Positions 19,488-31,200 of a stretch of DNA of 64,000 nt are shown here, one piece after another (the stretch's first letter is position 1; each line of letters begins with the position of its first letter). Both the position numbers and the translations under genes were made by a program. The stretch comes from Molanna angustata (Eukaryota; Arthropoda; Insecta; Trichoptera; Molannidae): contig OY754980.1 in the NCBI GenBank assembly GCA_963576475.1, positions 28,075,486 to 28,139,485 on the forward strand. The letters run 5' to 3'. Below the pieces are notes generated by a model, which saw only the letters and a program-made list of their open reading frames with translations, did not search any database and was not told the origin of the DNA.

Positions 19488-20245
19488 CTAACGCTACGTG
19501 CTACGTAGGCGATTCAAAGCGAACGCGATTGCGGAGCGATGCGGTGCGGATACAAGCGAATTCAATGCGATGCGGTGCGACGCGGCGGCTCTGTCCTACG
19601 TGTGCGCGAATCGTTCCCTCTGCCGCCAGCTACTGTCATAGATGTACATATATAAAATACTCAAGAAGTATGTTCGGCAGAGAAGTGAAACTAATATTGT
19701 GTACTTAGAGAGGCATATTTATGGGAGATATCACAATTTGTATGAAGAATTACGTGATCTTGAATTAATAAATGAGACTGAATTTGCATCTTTCCGGGAA
19801 ACATATCAAAATTTGACATTCGTGCAAGCGAGAGAAAATTTTGTGTGTTTTGAACAACATCCTAGTCATAATCCTAGTGTAAAATACCAATAATAAATAA
19901 ATGTGTTTACTTGTAGTCCCCCAGTTATTTTTGCCAAATCCTAAAATTCACGGTTCGATAATAATAATTCTTTTGTCCCATAATATGGGACGTTCATGGA
20001 CAGAAATTAAAATTTCTGTTTCTGACATGTCAAAAAACAATGGCGCCGCTATCAATTCGCGCGAAAATATCAAACCAACTGATCGCGTTCGTTTCTCATC
20101 GCGCCGCGCCGCATCGAAAATAACTCGCGGTCGGTAACGTAGGACACTTCCATAGTTACCGACTGTTTGTTATATATATTCGCGCCGCGCTGCGCCGCTT
20201 CGCATTCGCTTTGAATCGCCTACGTAGGACGTCGCGTGAGATTTC
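19488..20245. mobile_element. GC-rich-ended DNA element with CTACGTAGGCGATTC inverted repeats
   Basis: CTACGTAGGCGATTCAAAGC near 19504 is repeated inverted at about 20206-20227, and the similarity extends outwards by some 15 bp. Both ends are CpG-rich with reiterated GCGATGCGGTGCG-like motifs, in sharp contrast to the AT-rich surroundings. Inside, 19642-19893 (+) encodes 83 residues including YGRYHNLYEELRDLE and FASFRETYQNLTF, which faintly recalls the start of PIF/Harbinger transposases; this match is weak. No complete transposase. Confidence 0.65.
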
Positions 20246-20707
20246 AAACAGTCTCAGGAATTTTTAGTTGGTTCATTAGATGTTTTGAAAACTAAAATGG
20301 TATGAAAATGTATTTTTTTTTATTTAGTTTTCAAAAGTAATAGATTAAATCAAATCTCTTTGTTGTCATTACTTTTACATATTTATGTAAAAAAAATTGG
20401 TTTTGAAGAAATTGAGGAATTTGTGAACATATTTTGATGGATATTTTCTAGATAAGTAATTCAGAAAATAATGATTTGAGTATTATTTTTTTTCTCTCTC
20501 TCTCTCTGGACAGTAGATTGAAAAAAATAATTCAGTAAAAATATTTAAAAGGAAACATATTTTTTTTAAATAATATATATCCAAAATTGCAAATTTTACG
20601 AAAGTTGAGAAGTGCTTGCATATGAAATTAAAAAAAATATATACATACATATATGCTAGCTTTTATTAATGATAGTTTGGAAAAATGTGATTTTTCTAGG
20701 GTTTGTT

Positions 20708-21022
20708 CATAGAATAATAATAAAACTATAGAATACTCACTCCCATACAATACCTCGCTGAAAAAGTGAAGCCGTTTTATTGGCCGGCTCGTGTCAATAT
20801 ATGTATGACTCTGCTGGTAGACATTGTTTGTATAGTACTACTCGTTATGACTGCGTAAATAATTTTGCAAGCAGTTAAAAAATTCCCTATTTGGAGAACG
20901 TATCATGCAGATGGCCAAATGATTACTGAATGCTCATAGCAAAATGTTGACCAAATTAGTAAACATAAAGCAGTCGCGTTTACTGAAGGCTAAAGAGTAT
21001 TCTATACTATTATTATTCTATG
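20708..21022. mobile_element. MITE with 8-bp target duplication
   Basis: Ends CATAGAATAATAATA and TATTATTATTCTATG are exact inverted copies, extended by CTATAGAATACTC / GAGTATTCTATACT. GGTTTGTT occurs immediately before (20700-20707) and after (21023-21030). An 8-bp duplication points to hAT or P-type transposition. No ORF. Confidence 0.85.
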
Positions 21023-21489
21023 GGTTTGTTATATATGTAGTTACTGTATAACAATCTACATATACCTATTCTGTTGTGGGAAATGTGCTTAATCGGTGAT
21101 ATAATTATTATACTTAAGTTTTTTTTATTTCACTAAATTTATCATAGTTCCAAACACTATGTTTATTTAGATTTTAAGGTTTAGACATATATATTAGTCT
21201 TAGAAATTTTTCAAAATAAATATTCATATTAACTATACGAATGTATTGTAAAAAATATATTGAAAACATTTATGTGCAGATTATAAAACTATAATTTTAT
21301 AAAATCAATAAAACATTGAAATGAATTGAGTCCTTATTATTTCTGAATGTTAATTTGTTATTCATGAGATTATAAACTACAATACACTATTAGAAACAGA
21401 TTATTCTTTACTGGCAACCAACAGAACGTGGCCGCGGTGTGACAAAACGGTACTTACTTAAAAAACATGCCTCATATCATATTTTGTAT

Positions 21490-21600
21490 CACATTCTGGA
21501 AACGCTGGTTAGTTGGAAGAAATTTCCAAATGGCAATAAACTCGTTACTTGCACAGGGTGCAAGGAAGTGTTCATTATTATTATTATCATCATATTTTTT
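21490..21600 (+). repeat. SINE 3'-tail copy
   Basis: GGTTAGTTGGAAGAAATT, GGCAATAAACTCG and GTGCAAGGAAGTGTTCATTA followed by (ATT)n match the tail of the SINE at 39448-39662. The tRNA-like head is missing. Confidence 0.7.
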
Positions 21601-22282
21601 CAGTCACTAGATTTAGCACTTTATGCTGTTAAAAAAGATTATTTGATAACATTTGATTTCATTTTCCATTCCTAATCCTTTTTTTTCCTTTTGTTGCTAC
21701 AAAATGCTTCTTTTCTGTTCTGTACATGCAGATAATTTATTGTAAATAGCAATTTCTTAATTACTAATTGAACTTCTAGTTCACTAAGTGTCCTGAGGAA
21801 GAGAGCATTGTTCTCGAAACATGTAGACTTGGTTTTAATAAATTTTATTTTATTGTAATTAATTAACGATGGAGCCACAAAAGAATAATTTCAATTTCTT
21901 ATCTGTTATCACTGTTTTCGGCCCTGAGATGTGAGATAAGTTAAGATGGTTTGGACATGTCAAAGTTAGACTTTCAGTATACAACATATGGAAACTTTGT
22001 CATTGGTTTGAATATCACAAAGAAACAGATTGAATAAAGACAACCATTCTTTTAAAGTTGCATAAAATATGGCATCAGATAGAGCAAAAGTCAGACACCA
22101 CAACATTAATGATTTGAGAAAAATGTTCTGTTTACTTTGGTTAAATGTTTGAAACCTAAATTATAGGGTTTAGGATTTTTAAAGAAAGTGAAACAATTTT
22201 CAAATCTTTAAAAATTTAATTTTTGTATATACTAACATGACTTAGATTTTTATAAATAAAATAACTAAATATAGATATGTCA
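21601..22282. other. 3' flank of GFM2
   Basis: Downstream of the GFM2 stop on the minus strand. Contains a faint LINE-like phrase on the plus strand near 21945 (translates KLRWFGHVK), too short to define an element, and otherwise AT-rich sequence. Confidence 0.35.
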
Positions 22283-25200
22283 TCAATAACCTCTAACAGA
22301 CTTAATGGCATTATCCTCTTCAGCAGGTGACATGTTCTGATTAGCATAAAATTCCATTGTGAAGGTTGCTGTACCAGATGACAATGATCGAAGATCGGAT
22401 GAGTACCCCAACAATTCAGATAGAGGTGTAACACATTCCAATACCTGAAAAATATCAAATAAAATGCATGAATAAAGAGACAAACTTTTAAAATTACAAA
22501 TAAACTTCAGTGAACTTTCAATGGATTAGTAACTTTGCTTAAGAGTTTCTAATGAAGGTTTATGGCCAGTCATTAGCTCATTAATAGGACTGTAAAAACA
22601 ATACTAAAAACCTTCATTCTTAAATCTGACATCAAAATATTAATAGACAAAACATAATTCACGCAGCCCGGCTCTAAAACCAAATACCCAATAGTATAAG
22701 AGAAGCTCCTAGCTTGATGGTTTTTAAGAAGCTTTTGAAGTCACATTTCTTATCCACACATCTTTATGCTTCTTCCCTTCGCATCCCATTCTTTTTAAAA
22801 AATATTTGGATATTTTCATTATTATTTTTAATTTTTTTCTATTAAACCTCATCTTTTTTTTCTAGTTGATGTTGTATTACTTTTAATATATTTATAATAC
22901 TTATAACTGCTACAAGTGTATTTACTAGTATGGTTGACTGCTAGAAATTGCCTATAGGCAATCAGTCTGCCACATTATGTTAAAATACACAAATATTATT
23001 ATTATTATAATTTAAAACTATAATTACCTTATTATTTCCTCTCAATCCAATATGTTTTATTTCTGAACGTCTTCTTGACAAGTCACTAATTACTTGACTC
23101 ATATAGTCAGGTCCACAAATGACTTCTAAATACATGACAGGTTCAAGCAGAACAGCTTCACTCTGACTGAAAATCTGTAAAACAAATTTAATTATTTCTG
23201 AACAAGGATGTATGAATGTAGGTATTATGGATCAATCTAACTTAAAACAATAAACAGGTGGGCAAATCTGGTCCAACTGGCGAAATCAAAACCATTACGA
23301 TTACCCATATCATGGATATAATTATTATATGGAGTTCTATAATATCTTTAGATGTCACAGAATTTCATATGATAATTATATCCATGGCATGGGTAATCAA
23401 GAGGGTTTTGATTTCGCCGGTTGGACCAGACTTGCCCCCCAGGTATAACATGACACTCTTATAAGACCATTTACACTTAAATATCAATAATATTAGGCTG
23501 TTCTATTGGCTGCCCAACTTCGTTAGTAAGATAGTATTCTGCAATTAATATTAAGTTACATGGCTTATTAGTACTCAGACATTTCATTTATTACATTATC
23601 AAAGATAGTTAACTATGCGGCGAATAGGTGCATTCATCGCAAGTACATCAAATTGTTGTGCACGGGGTCAGTAACCTACAAGAAAATGGACAACAATACA
23701 AATTTTAAGAGGTACTAATCTAGGGAGGAACATTTGAGAACCACCATGTACTCATAACTACCTCCCTGATGGTATAAAAGGACAGACAGCGCTTGACAGA
23801 TCATCGTAGTCACCAGCATCTACTGTGGAAGCTTACATTTCGAAATTGCTCAATTTTTAATTGTTCTTTAATTAGTGTGAAAGTTGATATTGTGATATAC
23901 ATATTTATTTAATTGTGAATTGTAAATATACATATATGTAAGTAACCGAGCCTCTCCATTTCTCTCTCTTTCTGTTAGATCTTATACTGCTTACCTTAAT
24001 TTAAGTTAAAAGTTAACTATTTCAAAAGCTTTTAATTATTAGCTTCAATACAGCGACAGGCTACATTAATGCCCCTACAGGCCAAAACTACAATTGGATG
24101 CAAGAGAGAATTTCTTGTAATATTGTTTGGGTTAATAAAAGAAATTGTGTATTTTTAGTTTACCTTACGTATACATTGTGAGACAGCGGCTGCAACAAAT
24201 GTATCAGATGTACCTCTTTGTATCTCTAACCAATGCAGAGTAATACCAACACCTACTACCTATAAATATTAAACATGTTACAAAATATTTCTGTGAAAAA
24301 ACAGGACTTCCAAGTTCAAAATAATTATTTTAAAGTTCTGCTGAGTTACAAATTGTTTTATTAACAGGAGAAGTTCAAAATTATTGTTATTTGAAAACTC
24401 TTAGGCTAATCAATATATTACTACTACCTACTACTATATATTACTACTCCGTTCCTCACTACTTTCGAGGAACGGACAAAGAGAGGGGATCTCATAGAAA
24501 CCTTCAAAATTCTAAACGAACACCATGACTGCCCTGAATTGAAGCTGATGTTCTGCCTCAACCAATATACTAATTTAAGAGGTCATAGTTTGAAGCTAGA
24601 CAAACGCAGTTTCAGGCAGAATCCCTGGAAGTATTTCTTGTCCAATAGTGGATTTGTGGAACGGTTTGCCATCGGAACTTGTTGCACAAAGTGTTAATGT
24701 GTTCAAAAATAGACTTGACAGAATGAACAAGTGAATACTGTTGTGAGATCAAACATATCAGCATAGCTGCCTGTCTGATAACATTTAATAATAATAATAT
24801 TTAACTCATAAAAGTATTATGAACAATTTATGTGTTGTACAGAACTTAATGTACAATTATATTTGTTTATATTATGTACAAGAAGATGTATAAATAAAAC
24901 AAATCTGAAACCAGTCGAGGCATCGATGGAATTAAATGTAAATATATAAAATTTCACTCAATAAAATTTATTAATTTACAAGCAAGAGTGTAAATAAAAT
25001 TTCACTCAATAAAATCTATACCTAAATTTTCAAGCAAGAGTGTAAATAAAAAAGCAAGAGTGTAAATAAAATTTCACTCAATAAAATGTATTAATTTACA
25101 AGCAAGAGTGTAAATAAAATTTCACTCAATAAAATCTATACTAAATTTTCAAGCAAGAGTGTAAATAAAATGTATTAAATTACAAGCAAGAGTGTAAATA

Positions 25201-28200
25201 AAATTTCACTCAATAAAATGTATTAATTTACAAGCAAGAGTGTAAATAAAATTTCACTCAATAAAATCTATACCTAAATTTTCAAGCAAGAGTGTAAATA
25301 AAATGTATTAATTTTAAAGCAAGAGTGTAAATAAAATTTCACTTAATAAAATGTATTAATTTACAAGCGAGAGTGTAAATAAAATTTCACTCAATAAAAA
25401 GTATTAATTTACAAAAATAGTGTAAATAAAATTTCACTCAATAAAATGTATTAGTACACAAGCAAGAGTGTAAATAATATTTCAGTCATTTTCAATGAAT
25501 TATTTTGGCACTCACAGGACATCCCAATTTAGGGCCATGAAGTAAGGCGGACTCCACACCTTGTCTTATGGCTTGCATGTGTCTTGGAAGTATGTGAGAC
25601 AGGTTTGAAGCACTCTCTGGTGATTTATCCAATCTGAAATTATATATAAAAATTGATATGTTTATAAGAATCAAACAAAATAATCTGAATTTGATAGAAA
25701 CCTCGGAGGAATGAATAGGATGGAGACACTCTTATTATGTGAGGATTTACTGACAATGTGTTCAGGTATTTTATTATTCAGAATAAACAAGTAACAGAGA
25801 TGTTCACTACAAAGCAGGGTTGAAACATCCGCATATTTTAATACTAGCATCTGCATTGATTGATGCTAATCATTTACGCTGATGTTTTAGTTGTGACACA
25901 ATCGCGAAGGAGGCGGGGCTTAGAGCTTTCGTTTGCGAGTTTTTACTAAACTAGTACATAATATAATAGGTACAGATATTTTTTATTTAAAGTCACAAAA
26001 TTATTAAGACATGATCATCTATTTAAATACCAAGGAAAACTGTACAACTTTTGGAAATATATTCTCTTTTTGCTTGATTTTTAAAAAAAAATATTAAAAT
26101 ATGCAACAGCATCTGCTAATGTAAATGATAAAATATTTTTTTGACAAACTTTTTAGGTTGGAATATTATAGAAGAACCAAGAACTCAAGGAACCTACAGG
26201 GATTACAACTTGTCATCGGCTGGTTTATGTGATCACTTTATGCACTTGGGTAACGTTCACCAATTATGCCTTCTTATTGAGTTCCCTTATCAATGTAAAT
26301 TTTGAAAAATCTATATATTTGATTAATGAGTAACTTATCACCTGAAAATAAGACATTATTACTATTGCCATCTATGAAGTAACGAAGAAGCCCTTTTGTA
26401 AAGGGCTCTTTCCATATCGCGGGCGTCTAGCCAGAAGGGCTTATCTGCAAAAATGTGATTTTTTGTTTTTTATGCCAAACGATACTTTACTCCACCACGT
26501 AAAAAAAATCACGGCTTTCCAAAAAACAAAAGACTGGTTAAGAACCCGGTCCTGCCATCCAGCCAAGACCTTGAATACCTCCTAACGGGTAACAGACTGA
26601 AGTCGCGAAGACCCCCTTTAGTTACAGGAAAGAGTCTGTGGGATAATGAATTTGATGTGATCAAGGCCTGGGCAACCAGATGGGAGGAAGCCTCAGATCC
26701 AGTAAGTCGCTGCCTGCCATGCATCACTAAGAAACCGCCTGGCTTCGATCAATCCAGTAAAATATGGTCGGCTCTAAACAGAGTCCACACGGGCCACGGC
26801 AGATGTGCGGACTTCTTCTTCAAATGCGGATGGCTACAATCCCCCGAGTGTGATTGTGGGGCGGAAAGGCAGACAGTGAGCCACATTGTGTCCGAGTGTG
26901 CTCACAGGGCATATCAGGGTCATCTAGTTGACTTCATGCTGTTGAGTGAGAAGGCTCTTGAGTACCTGAAAACCAGTGGCATAAACCTCTGACAAGCGGT
27001 GCTGCTCTAACAGTCTGACCCTGACGAGCAGTGCTGTGCAAACAATTTGTTATTGTATTCCTGACGTGATGTAATACTACGACAAAACGATAAATAAATA
27101 AGTTAAAAATAATATTTTGCCATAAATATGGAATTCCACAAAGTTTGCAAAAATAATTTTAATAAATTGAATATAAATGTTGAGACTCACTTAAATATTT
27201 CTGTATTAGAAGTAGAAGGATATGCAGACATTGTTAGATTAACATAATGTTTGGTTGTGCCTAGTCTATGATCTGATATATGTGACTCTCGGATATTTGA
27301 TAAAATGGTTTCCTTGTATGATATCTGCAGAGGTCCCAACTCTGCATCTATTTTATATTCGGATAATATCCTCTGACGGATCACCTCCAAGTGTAATTCT
27401 CCCATCCCTGAAACAATAATTTCAAAACTTAATACAAAAAAAATAAGGATAGCCAAAAAATAAGATAGATATTATAATTATGCTTTAAACAAAAAAATAT
27501 TCTCTATGGTATATTACAAAAGAAATCAGATTTTTTTTCATGTAATTCCCTGTTTTAATCAGTTTTTTAATGTATTGTGGAGTGTCAGATGATTAAAAAC
27601 ATTTAATATCATGATGTGATTTTTCTCTCCGGTATACCAAACTAGTCTAACACCAATCAAAGCCACACTTCTTAGCTCATAATCTTTTTATTGAATCAGC
27701 ACACTCTGACCCTTAATTTATTTTAAGAATTGGTAAAAACAATAGGCATTTCGCCTTTACAGTTTTAACACAAACACTTCTTCTTTTATGAAGAACTTTA
27801 GGTATCTTTTTTAGAGACCTGCTCCTCCTACAAAGTGGACTTTCAGCTATCTCTTCATCTCTTAGGCATTCTACTATAATGACGGTTCCGTGAGACATAT
27901 TTCCCTTATTCTGGGGTTCCTCACTGTGTCTCTCAAGATTTTTCCGCCTGCTATAATTTTCAATGTCCTCATTTCTGAAGTCCTCAGCATTTGTTTACTT
28001 CATACAAACATATATACAATTACGAACATAAAATTTTATAAAATGAAAATCAATCGGATATCACCATAACATTTGATAACTATCCTCCTGTAAGTGGAGA
28101 GATCTGTAAGTAAATCAATGTATGGTGCCATTATCGAGATTGCTATAATATGTAGTAGCTCTGTTAATAGCAGAGTACCTACTGACCTAAATTATTTAAT

Positions 28201-31200
28201 TAATAATTAGCATAATAAGGGAGCAGTCAGATCCGAAACTGGTAGCACAAGTTACACTAAAGTTGTAAGAAAAATATAAAAAATACAACCTTACCTGCTA
28301 AGACAGTTTGTCCACTTTCAGAATTATTGTTAACCCTGAGACTAGGATCCTCCCTTTGCAGTTCACTGAGAGCAACGTCCAATTCTGCCTGATACGCTAA
28401 ACTAGGTGGCTCGATGGAACACATGAACACCGGATCTGGTACAGTTGCTCCCACTCCGAATATATCGGAGGCGACATTCTCTGCACTGACACCGTCCTCT
28501 AGATCCGACGATATCCTCTGCCACAAGTATGGTGGCAAACGCAGGCGGTCCTTCTTTATCGGATTACCGAGTTGCTCCGCTAGAGTCTTTTTAGCGGTAT
28601 GTGCGATGGCTTGTGACGATGTTATAATGTCGCCAGTCATGGTTAGCTATAAAAATCATAATATTTATATATTTTTTTCAAATAAACAACGTGATGTGTT
28701 TAGTGATAAATATACTATAGGTTGGTAGAAGTGTGTGGTTTATTGTAATGTATAAGATACCTACGTGATAAACATGTCTTAAAAGAAAGTTAGTTTAATT
28801 TAAACATAATATTTGTCAAACAACACACATAAAATAATCCATTTTAGTTATTCTGCTCATTTCTTAACCAGTTTTGAATTTAGTGTACACATGAGTAAAA
28901 CAATTATTTTGATTGAAAACAAATATCAAAATACCTTCAAACCACTGACGGCAGCGACATTTCCTTTCCCAACAGAAGAAACTGGCTGGTACTCATCAGC
29001 ATATGGAATGTATAATCCAACACTCTAAGAAAAAAAAGTACACATAAGTATGTTTTAACCTTGGTTTTAACAAATAAAACCAAAAATATCATTTAAAACC
29101 GAGTCACAAGCAACAAAAACAGAACTGAAAAAAGGATTCCAAAGAATATTACCAATTCAGATTTGTCTTTTCCGATATTATAAACTTTCTGAGCTTTGTT
29201 GATCTCTCCAGAGAATATCCTGAAGTATGTTAAGACCCCTCGTTTGTCATCGTGTTGGACTTTGAACGCCTTGGCGCACAACTCTTTACCGAAACAATCG
29301 TACATTTGGTTTCTCTCAAGAGGAGAGGGTAAGTATGATATGACAGCATCCATCAACGTCTGTACGCCGATATTTTTGTACGAGCTACCGCAAAGGACTG
29401 GAAAAGCGTCGTTATTTAATGTAACTCTTCTAATTGTGTCTTTCAAGATGTCTGAGTTGATATTATCCAAAGACTCTGTTTGAATGATGGTATCGGCTAG
29501 TTGGTCGTCGTTCTCGGACAAAGCGTCGACCAGTTCTCGCCGTGCAGAGACGGCATCTTCCCAAACACGTCCGTGGGACTGTTCCGTTAGTTTGATTTGT
29601 TTGTATGTCCTTCCTTGTGAAAGGTTGTTCCAAATGTACGCTTCGAGATTGACAACATCAATTATACCTGAAACAATATTCAAACTATTTTACTTATTTT
29701 TACACCTAAATAAAATATACATAAGTAATTAATTATTGACATTTATCTATATAAGAAGCTTGTATGTTTTATAGGAAGCCATGAATGTTTGCAAGGAAAG
29801 AGATGTACGCGCTCAGTTCTTTTGGTTGTCAGTACTTTTCACAAGAAAATGATCATTCTTTTAATGAGATAAGGTCGATGGCAGAGCGGTAAGCGCGCTG
29901 GGCTAGTAATCCAGTGATCGCGAGTTCGAATCCTGCCTCGACCGATTTCGTTCACCTATAGCACAAGCATTTATTTGCTTATTTTAGGGAACGTAGGAAG
30001 ATGTATATGTACTTGCTTAACAAGGACATATTCATTTAAAAAAATAAATAAATAAATAAAATAATAATATATAAAAATCTGAGTCAGTCAGCTGGTAAAT
30101 CAACAATATTGGTGAAAGTTTAAGGAAAAATGAATTACCTTGCCTTAATAGTCTTTGCAGAACTGGTTCAGAATATTACTTCTACTATATTTGGGGTGTT
30201 TTATATGTTTTAGCTTCACTTGACTGTGATTATTAAAGTAGGTTAGATAAAAAATCGTGAAACAAAGAGAATATTAAAAATCACAAAGCAATTTGTTATG
30301 TCAGGATGACAGTTAAAAAAAGGAATGAAATTTATATGCAACAATTTTGATTTACCAAACATACCATCGAGTTTGTTATTGTCATTTTTGATTGGTAGCT
30401 GTAAACACAGCGGCTGTACTTCTAGTTTTTGTCTTATGGAGTTGAGGCACATGTTGAGGTTACCGTCCTTCCTGTCCATCTTGTTTATGTACAGCACACG
30501 GGGCATCTTGTGATTGTCGCATTGTCTCCAAACTGTGATGGTCTGCGCCTCCACACCTGAGCACAGTACGGCCTGGATAAAACCATCTCTTCATCAACTC
30601 TCATTTTATTACAAGCAAATACTTATTACTTATATAAATATACTAGTCCATTTAACTGAAGAAAACTAGCAGATGGTGTTATGAGATTGTAATATAACAA
30701 AACGGTGAGTTTAGATACTATGGGGCAAATGCTATTTTCTAACAAAAGTGCACAAAATTAACCATTTTTTTCTTGTACCTCACCACAGGCCTCTAGATTC
30801 TCATAAGTTACCATACTGAGCACTTTGTTTAACCACGAAATATACTCATTTTTAATTTCAACATATGCTTGTATCATTAGGATATTTAAGTAAAATTTTA
30901 AGTTCACTACAAATGAACAAAGGGATATTACTCTTGTTATCCATTAATAATTCATCCAATGAAAAAAACTTAAATAATATTTATTTATCTTTGTACATAA
31001 TATAAACAATAATAATGCACACTGGCGGTCTTATTGCCATTAGGCAACTTCTTCCAACCAACCAGATTACAAAGTATGATAAAATTGTATATGTACATCA
31101 GCAATTTAGCTGGAATTTAGCTTGAGATATATGGAAAAATAAAGTAAAAATTCAAAAGTTGATAACCCGTGACTGAAACGAAAATTCAAAATTCTGAGTA

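Noticed and set aside
21775..21870. Penelope-like 3' end (CCTGAGGAAG...CGAAACATG)
   Set aside because: The phrase resembles tails of Penelope-type elements, but no polymerase or ribozyme structure could be supported.
24935..25480. CRISPR-like array
   Set aside because: Units are contiguous 48-bp tandem repeats without unique spacers, in a eukaryotic intron.
29196..29732. Plus-strand ORFs at 29196-29483 and 29484-29732
   Set aside because: Antisense shadows of the large GFM2 exon 29153-29667.
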